Origin: Deuterostichococcus epilithicus
Taxonomy: Eukaryota > Chlorophyta > Trebouxiophyceae > Prasiolales > Stichococcaceae
NCBI GenBank assembly: GCA_033439295.1
Contig: JAVTLE010000004.1
Coordinates: forward strand, 868,012-932,011
Direction: 5' to 3'
DNA: 64,000 nt
Position 1 is the first letter of the stretch. Each line of letters opens with the position of its first letter. The notes under the pieces were generated by a model. That model was given only the letters and a program-made list of their open reading frames with translations, ran no database searches and had not been told where the DNA came from. Below are positions 12,323-24,800 of the stretch, piece after piece. A program made the position numbers and the translations under genes.

Positions 12323-13792
12323 CTTGTACCTTCACGCTGTCACCTGAAATTGTGGCTCACTCGCTGCACAAAGAGGCTGTAGTGCCGGGGGCCTGGGAAG
12401 TTCCGCAGAAGTCAACGATCTGATCACACCGTTTCGCACACGGCTTCACTCAGAGCTGATCGAGTCGTTGTAGAGTGCAGAGCAACTGTTGTCAGGAGAA
12501 GATTGCAGTGGGCTCCTGCGTCGTGAGCTCACCAGTCGTGACGTGCCTGAGGCCGGGGGATTGCATCTGTGTAATTCCCCTGTTGAATGGAGCATTTTAT
12601 TTTTGCATGCTCCCTGGTTGGACGGTCGAAGCCAACTACGTGGTATTTCACCGTTTGCTGCCGCATCCTGCGTCAACTAGGGCAACTGGAGGGCCCACGA
12701 AACAGGAGGAGGCAGCATCAGGCCTCCAGCTTGTGACTGCGCCCACTGCCTGCCGGCCGGCCTGATGGGCGCGGCTTAGTAGTCCAAGTGACTGGCTGCA
12801 GCAGCTGATGCTCAAGGGGGATCCGATCCTGCGTTGCTCTTATTACAAAAGATCCTCGAGCATCGGCTTGCATGAGGCTCGCTCTCTAACAGCCACCATT
12901 GCTGCGGTGGCTGCCTGCAGGCAAGAGGCAGCACAGCATGATGCACTGCGCCTGCGGCAGCTGGTCGTCCTGCCGGGCTCAGAAGACAGCCGTGGAATCG
13001 GCTGCTTGTCCCCGGAGGCACCCAAGTGGGTTCCGCGTCATGCCGCTAGGCCGCCAGAGAATTTATGCTCTGCTGCGCTGCGGGCAGCTGGTGGGGCTCA
13101 GAAGCTCGATGCAGCTTTCAGCATCATCGTGGCATCGCGGTGGCAATTACCTACCCAGGCGTGAGAGTGCTGCAAGAGGGTAGGGGCGGACAGCTCAGGC
13201 AGCAGCTGTGAGCAGAATGCTGTCACAGGAGGCAGGGCACGCAACGCGTGCTAGGCATGCGAAACTCAGGCGCCGTCCGAATACACGCAGCAGGTGGAAG
13301 GTGACCAGCCTGGGAGGCGGGAGCGACCTGAGGTGGCTTCTCTGAGGGGTACTCTTTGGAAAGCATGGTAATTGCAAAACCAATCAACAGTGCAAAATGC
13401 TTGGCCCACGTAGGAGAGGAGCACTCGGGAGTGATATGAAACGAACGGAATGAAACAAAAAATGCTGATTGGCCCGCACAGCCACAGCCCCACCCCATGC
13501 CATAGTGAAATTGAACCGGCTGCAGCCACATCTACGCCTGTATACAAGCGGCAGCCTAGGTATAGTCGAGATGGTAGAAATGTCGTGGGTGTGTCTGGTG
13601 TAATGGAGGCTCCTACGCGATCGGCCACTAGCAATACTGCACGGCAGTCTCCGCCCTTCTCAAGGCCGAATCGGGGCCGCAAGACCCAACTGACAGTGCT
13701 GTCGAGCCCTTCCTGAAAACTGCTCCTCGTCTCGATAGAGACAGTCAGCCCGCGGCGCCACAGCCCGCCGGAGGCTGCTCTTGGCCTTGCAT
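12323..13792. other. No supportable gene
   Basis: Apart from the flanks of the two minus-strand neighbours I find no coding signal. Short ORFs on both strands lack motifs and splice context. Confidence 0.45.
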
Positions 13793-16700
13793 CTACGCCT
13801 GCTGATGAGTTTCGGGCGGTGGCTGGTGCTGCTGCTGCAGCTGCTGCGGTGGCAGCGGCTGCTGCTGCTCGGTCTGTGGGGCCTGGTGCTGTGCAGCGGA
13901 CGCCTCCGGCAGCGCTTCCGGCGGCCCGTGCTGCTGCTGCTCACCCTTGATGTGCTGTTGCGGCGGCTGCTGCTGGCCGGGCTGCATTTGCACCTGCTGC
14001 TGCAGGCGCCGCTGCTGCTGGCCATCATGCTGCGTCTGCTGCTGGCCAAACTGCGTCAGCGGCGGCTGCTGCTGCTGCTGCTGGCCAGAGTGCCGCATGT
14101 GCTGCTGCAGCTGATCCTGCTGCTGCTGGCCGGGATGCTGCATGTGCTGCTGCAGCTGATCATGCAGCTGCTGACCGTGATGCTGCATGTGTTGCTGCAC
14201 TTGCTGCTGCTGCATGTGCTGCGACTGTTGCTGGCCCTGCTCCTGATGGGCGCCGCCCGCAGCCGGCAGCTGCCCATCGCGCAGCAGCTGCTGCAGCTGC
14301 GCCTGCTGCGCCGCCTGCACCTGTGCACTGAGCGCTGCATGCTGCTGCTGCTGTTGCTGTTGCTGCAGCCCGCCGCCGCCGCCGCCGGGGTGTCGCAGAG
14401 CGGCAGAGGGCATGCCCGGCAGCGGCGCGCTCGCCGGCAGACCCGGCGCGCCCAGTGGCCGCTGCGCCGTGGGCCGCAGCGGCGCCGGGCTGCCGGGCGA
14501 ATGCTGCGGCGACTGCACCTGTATGCCGCCAAGCGCTGCCTGGCTAGAGCCCAAGATGAAGTCAGCCCAACGAGCGGCCGCCTGCAGCAGAAAGAGACAC
14601 GTCACGTCTCTTCAGGCCTTCAGGCTCAGCCTGCAGCACGCATGGGCGCAGCAAAGTCGTGGTTCGCCACCAGGAGCAAGTGTGCACAAAGAGACAAGCG
14701 AGGCAGCCAGGCAGACCGGCGGCCATGCCCGCCCCCGGTTAGCCAGGGCCGTGGACCATGAGCCATGAACGATCAAACTGAGCCATCAGCCAGAACCACG
14801 AGCCAGGCTGCAGGAGGGGCGGCGCACCTCAGAGGGCGACATGGGAGACGGCGCCGACGCGCGGCTCAGGACGCTGTTGCGCGGGGTGGACAGCCCCGAT
14901 GCCCGCCGCAGCAGCAGCTCAGCAGAGCTGTTGGACGGCAACACCTCTCCGCTGCCTGCCAGCGATGCCAGGCCTGCGGCCAGCGAGCCCGGCGGCAGCG
15001 CCGAGCCAAAAGGGCTGAGCGGCACCGGCGGCAAGCCGCTGCCGGGCCGACTGGTGCCCGGCGGCTGCGCCAGCGGCGGCGAGAACGGCGGCGTCAGCCC
15101 CCGCGCGTGCGCTGCGTACGCCAGTGCAGCGGTGGTTGCCGCCGGGAGGTAATTGTCTATCAAGGAACGGCCGGGCCCGCCGCCCGCCTGCGGGCCGCCG
15201 CCGCCCCAGGCGACCGCCGCGGCTGCTGCAGCCGCCATCGGGTCCGCCATCGCCGCTGACAGCCCAAAGCCCTGGGGGTGGTAGCCGCCAGGGACGCCAT
15301 TGGTGGGGGCTCCGGCATCGCCACGTCCGTGGTAATACCCCGCCGGATGCCCAGGCGGCGGCATCAACATGCCGCTGCTGGTGGAGGTGCGCCCAGAGCG
15401 GTGCTGGCCGCCGCCGCCGCCGCCGCCTGGCTCCGCCGGGTGGCTGTTGGCAGCATCCACCCAGGGGTTGCCCCCAGAGTCGAGGATCTGCCGCAGGTGC
15501 GCATGCCGCTTGGCGGGCGGCATGCCACTGCCGGCGGCACCAAAGTCCGCCACTGCCGACGCTAAGTTGAAGCCGCTGTCTCGGGCCCGCTTCGGCCTGC
15601 CGCCGTCGCCGCTGCCGCCAAAGCCGCCGTCGCCCACTGAGCCGCCGAAGAACGCTGCCGCTGCTGCGCTGTGGTTCCCTGAGACCACGCTCGGGCTGGC
15701 AAAGCCTGGCCCGCCACCACTCAGGCCGCCGCCGCCGCTCATTGCGCCACCACTGCCGCCGCTCTGAGCGCCAAAGCCGCCGCCACCTGCGGAACCAAAG
15801 GAGCCGCTGCCGTGCCGGAGGCCGCCGCCGCCGCTGCTGGGCCCGCCGCCGCAGCTGCCATGCTGATCGCCGATGCCAGGAAACGAGGTGATACCCATCA
15901 GCTCGAGGGCTGCCTGGTAGGGGTGTCGCCCCTCGCCGGCGCCGGCGGCGGGGCTGAAGCCGGCAGCCGCCGCCAGCTGGTTGAACTGCGCAGTCGACAC
16001 AAGCGGGGTGTCTGGTGATCCTTGCTGGAACCGGCCCCGCGTATGCAACGGCTGCTTGCGCGCAGATGCACCCTCCCAGACTGCGGCTCAGACATGAGGT
16101 CACACGCTAGCTTGCAGCAAGCCCAGCTGCCTGTCGAGCATGTCACTGACCTCAGGACGCGCTGGCTCCGGCGGTAGCGGCAGACCCTGCGCCGCAAGGC
16201 TCTCCAGCATACGCTGCCGTGACATGGCGCGCGCTGCCTGCGGGGGAAGCTTTCAAGGTTTTCAGCCGGCGCAGAGTCCTGCCCTCAAGCGGCATCCTGC
16301 GACGCTGCTCGGCAGAGGGCGGCTATCATGCAAGCCCACACAGCAACAGTAGTCGTGCGCACGCACCGGCGCTGCCTGCATACTGCCTCGGTAAGCGCTT
16401 CTGCTGCTGCAAGGGCGAAGTGCGGCTGCACAGTGTCACACGCACAAGCTGGGAACGGTTGCCTCCCCCCGCCGAGGCGGTGCCTCTGAATGTGGGAGGA
16501 TTGAGCGCGCCTGCAGCTTGGCCAGCAGCCCGGCCGACGGCGCGGGGTACAACGGCGTCTGCGCGCTCGCGGGGCTGCCGCTGGTGGTGCTGCTGGGGCC
16601 CGGCGCCGCCCAGTCGCCGCTGCCATGACCGCCGCCCCCGCCGCCACCGCCGTGCTGCAGCTGCTGCGGCTGCTGCAGGAGCCTCTCACCGCCGGCGCCG

Positions 16701-16921
16701 CGGGGTTGATGGTCCTCGTGCTGCTGGCTGCCAGGGTGGCGCTGCTGGTCCGTCTGGCGGGGCCGCTCAGCGCGGCGCTCTTCCGCTTTTGGCAACTCTC
16801 CATCGCCACGGCTATGGGCCAAGGGAGACGCCGTATAAGCGCCGGTGGTTTTTGTAGCACACTTAAGGTCTGAGCGCACAGTGTTGCTGTCCGGGCTGAG
16901 GTGTCGCCGGCAGCATTGCAC
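13793..16921 (-). CDS. Gly-rich and poly-Gln protein, likely regulator
   Basis: The exon model (minus) is about 16921-16511, 16237-16151, 16024-14828 and 14581-13793, all in phase 0. The first intron uses a probable GC donor (CAG then GCGCGC). The product is about 827 residues. Exon 1 is Gln/Gly-rich and ends in a helical LLAKLQ run that continues into exon 2 as AARAMSRQRMLESL. Exon 3 holds about 400 residues of Gly/Ser/Ala-rich sequence with a small KRAR basic patch. Exon 4 is dominated by long Gln-His tracts encoded by CTG/CAG repeats. Such composition is common in transcription regulators, but no DNA-binding fold is visible here. The model begins only about 100 bp downstream of the zinc-finger gene's stop on the same strand, so the two may be one gene. 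Confidence 0.58.
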
Positions 16922-17018
16922 AGTTTTTCCCCACAGACAGGATGCGCCTGCACCCGTCCATTCCCACTGCGCCAGCCAATGCAGGGCGGGGCAGAATGCT
17001 GGCAGAGGGTGACGCCGC

Positions 17019-20000
17019 TCACCCAGTGCTGGTTTCGCGATGTTGTGCAGCCGCCCGCCGGGGTCTCAGTGTCCGGCCGCCCGCGGGGGGCTGCGTCGGG
17101 CTCGGCGGCGCTGCCGTCGGCTGGTCCTGCGTCACGGCGGCTTCGACAGCGTCACGAAAAGACCGCCTGGATGTCGCTCTCATGGGCCAGAGGGCCTGTG
17201 TCGAAGCCTGAGCACATGGCACACTGCACACTGCAGCTGCAGTGCCCGCGCCGAACGAGGCTGCCTTCGGCGGGGCCGCTGCTGAGTCATGGCGGCAGCC
17301 TGCCGCCCATGCAGGTGCGAGCGGTTGCGCCCCAGTGTGTAGCCTGCAGGGGCGCAGGCGGCAACAGGGATGCAGGGAGTGTTCTAATGGACGTCTAGCA
17401 TAGCATTCTAGAGGAGGAAACCCTGCGCAGATGGGCACCTGTTCGCTGGGCTGCTGCTCCGCGAGGCTGTCCATGATGTAGCGCATGTCCGCTGCGCCCT
17501 CCGCGCGCATCATCTCGATGGCGTACGCCGCATTCAGACGGCTGGTGGTCCGAATGCTGGCCCGTGGGCGCCGCTGCGGCGCGCTGCCGGCTGCGCCGCC
17601 GGCGCCGGCGCCGCCGGGTGGCTTGGCGTCCGCCGCGCCTGCCGCCCCGGGATTTGGGTTCCGCGCCGCCCCCTCCTGCGAGCTGCTGCCCGTCTTGAGG
17701 CTGGTGCGCGTGCCGGCCGACGCCGTCGTTGATGGCTCCGGCAGCGGGTGCGGGCTGCCAAGGCCCCCGCCAATGTCTGTTGCCAGAAGCCCCAAGGAAG
17801 GGCGCCCGCCTGTGGCAAACAGTAACACAGCTGTTCACTTGAAAAGCATGAGGTCAATTATGGTCATGAAGGCGAGCTTGGGGGACAGCAGCCGCAATCA
17901 AATGCTGCTGTACGCTGCCGCCGCCACTACAGCCGCAGGCCGCATCTCCTCCATCAGCCGGGCAACGTGCGTGTGCCGATCCTGCTCCACAGAGCGTCCG
18001 AGGCTGGTAGGCCCAGGGGCAGGCAGGCAGCCCCTCCGCGGCACGCACCCGACGCACTGGCAAAGTGCGGGNGGCGCGGCGGCAGACCCGCGGCCCCCGC
18101 CCGCGCCCCCGGCTGCGGGTCGCTGCGCTCCTCGCGGCTGGCGGTGCGCACCGAGTCGTCACTGTCCTCGTCCTCCTCGCCCTCCTCGTCGGAGCTGCCG
18201 CCTGCAAGAAGGGTTGAGGGTTTAGGCTCCGCCACATGTTACCGCACCGCACGCCGGCTGCGGACCGCACCAAATCCTTGAGTGCCAATCTCTCCTTCCC
18301 TGCTTCCCTACTAAACGGCTTTGCTGTCGCTCAAAGCGCTTCTCCCCTGGCTCAGGTGTGGGAGGTTGGCACCAGCGCCAGCAGGCTCCTGAGGAGCGGC
18401 AACCGAGCCGGTGAGTCGGCGGAGCGGCAGCAGACCTGCGCTGGAGGTTGCGGCTGCGCCGCCGCCGCCGCGCCCGCGGCCGAACAGCGTCGAGGCAATG
18501 GCGGGCAGCCGCGCGTCGATGGCCTCGCGGCTGCTGCCTGCCTGCAGCAGCGTCACGGCGAGCTCTGCCGGCGTGCGCGCCGGGTTGGCGCTGCGCGCAT
18601 TCTCCGCCACCAGCTCCGCCATGGCCTGCGGGCACGGAGCGCTCCATTCCTATGCTTCCGGTGTCACTGCCCTGACTGCATCCGCCTGGTCGGACTGCAG
18701 TACTGAGAGGAGGCGAAAGCTGCTGCAGGGAGTTCAGCCAGATGAAGCCAGACACATGTCACAAGGTTGACTGTCAGTTCAACAACTGAACGCCCGGGCC
18801 AGCCTCGCGCGTGCACCTTTGTGACGGGGTCGCCGTACAGGGTGGCATCCGACAGCATGCTGCCAATGTCCGCGCCGGTGAGCGGCGCGTGCATCGGCTG
18901 CCGCGCGTACTGCTGACTGCGGCGGCCACGGCGCTCCGGCGACGTGCCGGCGGAGGCGCCGGCGCCGGTGCCCTCGCCGCCCTCGGCGGCCGCCCGCCGC
19001 CGCTGCAGCGCCGCCGCGCAGCACCGCTTGCACTTGCCGTACAGCCCGTCATTGTACGACTTCGAGCGGTGGAAGGCGGCTGCCGGCTGGTCCTCCCCGC
19101 ACTCGCTGCACACCTGTGTGAGTTTGAGAATGCTGGTCACCATCACTTGCCTGCAAACCCAACTGCCTTGCGAGTTTCGACGCAGACTCCCACTGACTCC
19201 CTTGTCACTCGGATACCAAGGTCAACCCCAAAAACCTTAAGTGCCCAGCAGACAGCAGCCGTTCAGGCGATTGCTGCCAGCGCATAGAATTGGGGCTGCA
19301 CTCACCTTGTGGGTGACGGTGGGCTCCAGCACCGGCTGCCGCGTCTTCCGGCGCTCTGCGGCGGCGGCGGCATTGCACACCTTGCAGTAGCTGCACAGGC
19401 CATCCGGGCGGACCTTGTTGCGGTTGAAGGCCGCCGCCGGTTTCTCCTTCCCGCACCGCACGCACACCTGCAGAGGGGTAGGGTGGTGCTGCTCAGCACC
19501 CCGCTTTCGCGGCTGTGCCTTGCCAATTTGCATGATGCCGCACGCATGCATTTAGGCGGCGGCCAGAGCCTTCCACCATTCAGACAGCGGACGGTGAGGC
19601 GTCGTCGCCGCAGCCGCAGCAGCTGGGGATGGTCGCCCACCTTGTGCGAGACCTGGGCTGTGAGCACCGGCGGCCGGCGCGCCACTCGCGCCGCCACAAC
19701 ACGCGCTGTGCACCGCTTGCAGCGGTTGTCGCGTCCGTCCGATCTGTTGCGATTCCTGCAGCATGCGGGTTGCAACATGTGCAGAGAGAGCCTAAAGCAG
19801 GCCGGAAAGGTCCGCAAGGCAGGCTTCAAGCTATGACAAATACCAAAGGAGTGCGTCGGAGCTGCTGCACGAGGCCCAGACCCTGGGCGCCGGCGACGGT
19901 GTGCGCCAATGAACATCGTGAAGGGAGCACTGCGGGTCAGCCCACCTGGGAAAGTCGGCCAGAGCCTTGTACTCGAGGCACTGGATGCAACTTTTCTGCG

Positions 20001-20107
20001 GGCTGTCGCTGCCGCCCGTCATGGGCCGGCCAGCTGCGCCGGCAGGGCTGTCTTCTAGGCCAGCCTCCTCCGCTTCCGGCGACTCCCGGTGGCTGCTCCT
20101 GACGGCC
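17019..20107 (-). CDS. Protein with three tandem Cys4 zinc motifs
   Basis: The exon model (minus) is 20107-19946, 19755-19641, 19467-19306, 19113-18817, 18625-18436, 18201-18049, 17809-17439 and 17195-17019. All phases close and give about 542 residues, with the N-terminus missing. Three copies of C-x2-C, then a conserved AxxFxR and a DG motif, then C-K-x-C run in tandem. The first copy is split between two exons; the second and third each sit in one phase-0 exon beginning Val-Cys. Each is followed by basic sequence and a Thr/Ser-His-Lys exon end in the first two. Such Cys4 ribbons recur in green algal proteins of unknown role and in nuclease-associated proteins. A helical exon, a strongly acidic exon and a Gly/Ala/Pro-rich exon follow. 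Nucleic-acid binding is an inference. A possible upstream exon at 20767-20633 has a good GTAAGG donor but the wrong phase. Confidence 0.63.
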
Positions 20108-21823
20108 CTGCGTTGCCAGCAGCACGTGTGTCGGCTCAGCACCCCAGCCAGACGGCATTTGCCGGCTGAGCCTCCACGGCTGCGTCCAGTGAGGTGGGCC
20201 GCCTGGTGAATTCAGCCGGAATGACCTTGACGTGCCCCCGACGCCAGGCGACCGCGGAGGCCGCCGCTATCAGTAAACCACTCGGACAGAAGCCGGTGCA
20301 GAAGCGACAGCTACTGCGCCTCGTGGGGCCAGGGGCCGCCCAGCGGGTTGGCCCTGCCCCTTACACGATTGTCAGGCCGCGCCTGCGCCCTGCTGCCGAC
20401 ACGGGACTCGCAAAGAGCAACAGCGGCCACCGAGGTCCAAGGTACACTGCCAACGCAGCCGCGCTTTGCGGCCCTGGACCCACCCCCGGCGCCCGGGTCA
20501 AGCAGCGGACACCTCTAAAGGTCATGCAGCGTCAATTCTGCTGTTAGGGCTGTCGCTGCCAGGCTGTGCGAGGACCGGGCTGGGTTGACACGCGCTGACG
20601 CTGCAGCTGCTGACGCCATCCGAAGCCCTTACCTCTTGGGCCGTTTCATGGCGGCTGAGCTGCTGCAACCCCCGAGTCATCGCCGCGCCCGCGCGCTCAT
20701 CCGAGGTTGCCTTGTCGCTCACTGTCCGCGAGGGGCAACAACGTCCCAGCGGGCCCCCAAAACTCAAGAATTTTCCGGCGGCGGGCGCCCGTCGCCCAGG
20801 ATGTGGCGCACGGTCCTGCTGCCAGTCCCGCTTGAACGTCGCTGGAGGAGCCCTGGCCCCGGCTTACCGCAATGCCGGTCCAGCGCACGTGGTCCTCGCA
20901 ACCCAACCCCGCTTCTGCTAAGTGCGCCCCCTGCCAAACGAGCGCAAGTCACACCGAGCTGCCATCCGGAGCCGCGGCGCTGCCTGCTTGAAGCTCAAGG
21001 CAGCTATGTCGAGGCTTGAATGCCGCTGCACAGGGGCGGCGCGCGTACTTGCTGCAAAAAGGCTTGGGGGCAGAACGACAGGCGGTGGCCAACGGCAATA
21101 CGCAAACGCTCACAGCCGGCCGCAGACAGCCCACCATCAGGTCGTTTTAGGAGCTTCTGTGTGCGGGGTGGCACGCCCGCAGCTGCCGGCACTCAGATGC
21201 CAATCACGACTACAATCTACCTTCCAAAGAGCCCTCTATCTGGCCGACTAGTACATATGTATACGACGAAGTCCAGCGTGGCGAGGCTGCACTGCCGCAG
21301 CATCTCTTTGACAGCGTACACATCAGATGTCGCGCTGATTGGTCGCTTACCGCGGGGCGGGTGTGCAGGATCTACGCCGGCCCCGCCTGGCTACTCGTAG
21401 TGCTGTTTTCCGCTGACGCTTATAGATGCAACACCCGCCTCCCGGTGCCGCTGGGCCTGAAACCCCGCTCCCCCGCGATCGCTGCGGTGACGCTCGTCAA
21501 ATGGAAACAGAAATTTACCTGACGAAACTCCGGTACATGTGCATGAGTGTTCCATGATAGCTTCCACCGTGGTACTTGGTAGTGTTATTAGTACTGGCCC
21601 ATTGACTCATACCAGGGTGACTAAAGATAGTTCAACAATATGTTTTGGTACACTCCGACAGCGAGGATCTGCCACTGATGTGTTGAACGCAACGGCAACA
21701 CATCTGCACCGCCGTCAACACGCCGACAGGCTGCGCTGGTAAACGCCGACAGGCTGCACTGGTGACATACAGGCAAGGAAGCGTTGCCTGCAGGCCTCAG
21801 GCAGTCAGAGCCTGCAATTGCCG
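20108..21823. other. No confirmed gene; possible 5' exon
   Basis: A minus-strand frame at 20767-20633 ends at a strong donor (GAG then GTAAGG) and could be a first exon of the zinc-motif gene, but its phase does not match the next exon. The rest holds only short uninformative ORFs. Confidence 0.4.
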
Positions 21824-24800
21824 CTAGCCATACGGGCCGACATGGATCCACCTGGAGAGGAGGAGGCTGCGTTCAGTCGGCTTGTTCATTACTTGACAAG
21901 TGCAGCACTGGCAAGGCACGCTTGCCCGGGCAACGGCCGGCAGCACACTGAAGCAGGGTCAGCGCGCCAAGGGATAGCGAGCAACTCACTTTGTGGCGCT
22001 CCACTTCTCGCCCTGCACACGAGCAGGTCGCAGGCGGGTGCCCGTCAGCAGCCGCCAAGGCAACGGCGATGAGCTCATGTCGAAGCTGCAGCGAGTCAGA
22101 CCAGGCAAACAGGGCGGGCTCTCCCTTGACAGGGGAAGATGCCTGGCGTCAGCGGTCCCTGGGCAGGCACCTTGGTGGTGGGGCAGCTGCCGTGCAGGCT
22201 GGAGCGGTCCTTGGTCCCGTCGGGCTTCAGTGCCCAGAAGAACACCGCGTCGCCGCGCGTCGCCTTGATCGCATGGCCCCTGCGGCCACAGGCACGCACA
22301 CTTGCCAGGCTGGTGCAGCCGTCAGCAGGGTCCCCAAAAAGATGCGGGCGCCCCCAGCGACGGCAGAAGTAGAGGCAGAAGCGCAGCAGCACTCGGTGCA
22401 GCTGGGTCACAGGCAGCGCATCTGCGGCTCCCAGCTCGCCGATGCCCGTGCCGTGAGCTCCTCCGTCACGAGTGCCACGAATGCAGCAGCATCAGCGCCA
22501 GTTTCAGTGCTGACCAGGCCGCAGCGCAGCGGCGGCGGCCACAAGGGTGAGAAAAGGTCCCCACTTTCTGGCGCACTCAGACCAGCCGTCGCCGCGTACT
22601 CGCGGCCTCCCGAGGGGGAATACCGTCTCGCCGCCCTCCTCGGGCGTGGTCCTGCCAGTTTGCGCATCATTAGGGTTAACGCGTTTAGACATCAGCTTCC
22701 TGGCAGCATGGGGACTGGACGGCGGCTGGTGCAAGGCAGCGGCCGGAATGCCAGCGCAAGCAATGCCAGGCTTGCACTTGTGCGCTGTGCCAGGTCAAGT
22801 CCCTGCCTCACACAGCCAGATTCATTGGGTTCTATGATCGTGGCAGGCTGGCGTCGGCTACAGATAGGTGCAAACTCTCAGCGACCAGTTAGCGCCGAAG
22901 GGACTGCACATCAGATGCACGGAAAAAAATGTCAACGCCCTGGTGCGGTGGAAGGGAGAGAAACGCACAGATACATGAGCACGGTCGCGACGCGCTGCCC
23001 AGAGCCATGGTCCGGGAACCCCTCATGGAAGAAGCTACGTTCAGTGCATAGAGGCATGTCAACAAGCATGACCATGTTGCAGATCCACAGTGCCAGGCGA
23101 AGGCGATGCGCGAAGGCTCAGGCTGGTAACTGCTGAGGCACAAATGTGCGCTGCCAAAGTGAACATCTGCAGCAGGGACTCGCCACACTGAAAATGCTGA
23201 CAGCTGCAGCCGCGCAATTGTTGGGTCGGGTTGCTTTGCCAAAAGCGGATCAAAGATCACTCACTCGTGGTGCGGCTCATACTTCTGTCCGTGCTCGTAC
23301 TTGAGCACCTGCAGCGGCGACCCGAAAGCAGAGTGAGCAGAGGGGAGGGGAGGTGCCGACCAGCAGCCAGCCCATCTCGATTCGACATGGCATGTCGAAC
23401 CTATGGACGCTGCACTCGACATTTTTTGGGCCTTGAGTGCCAGGGTCCCAAACAGGAAAGCGTCTTCCGGCACAGGGCACGGGTGACATGCAAGAGGCCG
23501 CAGCCTCCCTGGCTGTCATGTGGGGAGCACTGTACAAAACCGGCTCTGACAGCAGCAGGGGCTTTGCCTGCATGTCCTCGCTGGGATTGGCTGGCAAGAC
23601 GGCGCGTGATGTGCTGCAGGCAGTGTTGCAGAAGGGGACTTTTTCAGGGTTGAGCCAAGGGCGACTAAAGAGAAGGACAACTAGACAGCACCTGCATGCC
23701 CTCCCCGTGGTCGATCGGCAGGTGCGTCACGCGGGCGATGCGCTCCTCAATGCCGCGCACCACCGCGTTCTGGCCTGAAACCAAGTGCAGAAGGAATTTG
23801 GGAAATGAGTGATAGCGAGAAGAAGGGGGGTGACCACGCGGCACAGGAGGCACCCTGCATTTGCATGATAAGCCCATGACAGGGCCAGAGGACCGGCTGC
23901 TGGTTTGCATGTCCCCTGACCTTCTGGCTGTGGTGCGCAGCGTTCTGTCCAGAGTCGAGGCAGTGGGATTGTATTCTGTAATGCACGGCACACAACAACT
24001 TCGTTTGCATTGGCACTGGATTTGACGCACCTCTGCGGAAGAACATGCCGGCGCTCGTGCGCACTTTGCTGGGCGTCGGCCGGTGCGACTCGTTGTCTAG
24101 CACCGTCGAGTTGGTTAAATATGGCCGCGCCTGCGCTCAGCACAGTGGTGGCTGACTTGTGATGATGCCACTCGCAGTTACACAAGTGGCCGCTGCGTCT
24201 CGTGGGCCAGCACCGTCAAATCGGACAGGTACCGCCGTGCCTGCGCACAGGCGACGAGATGATGCTGACACGGCACAGGCATTGCGCTGGACGCAGTGCT
24301 GCTTCGTGAACCATCACTGTACAGCGCCTCCAAACTTGATTGATGTGTGCTCTGCAGCGCTGCTGCTGCTTCATGACGCCCCCCCAGCCTTCATAGACGA
24401 TGGGTCTGCAGGCCCCAACAAGCCTGTCGATCCTCAGAAGTCCTAGGCATGCCAGAAGGCTGGCCAGTCAGATTGCGTGAAGCTAGTGCGCGCTGCAGGG
24501 TTTGCGCGCACCTGCTCGATCAGGAAGTCGCACTCCGCGGGCGTCAGGAAGTTGCGGAAGCGGAATGCGCGCGGGTGCCAGTTGATGTTGTCCACCTGGC
24601 CGCTCCAGTCGGCGCCCTGCAGTTTGTGGGGATCCTCAATTGAATGGTTGAGATGGTGGTGTGTGTGTGACATGTTGCAGCGCTTTGCCTGCCAAATCAT
24701 GGTATGCGTGGTCAGACGTACACTCCGCCTGAACATCTGTGCAGCTGGCTTGCCGGGCAGAGACCAGCAAAGCAGAAGCGCAGCGTGGTAGGCTCTTGCA

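Noticed and set aside
13781-14761. Plus-strand Leu-rich ORF of 326 codons
   Set aside because: It is the antisense frame of CAG/CTG glutamine repeats in the minus-strand exon; poly-Leu runs are a mirror of poly-Gln.
14919-16103. Minus-strand Arg-rich ORF of 394 codons
   Set aside because: It is the alternative frame of the Gly-rich exon at 16024-14828; the composition is that expected of a shifted GGC/GCC-rich frame.
21991-23136. Plus-strand ORF of 381 codons
   Set aside because: It overlaps four phase-consistent exons of the prolyl 4-hydroxylase on the other strand and has no motifs of its own.
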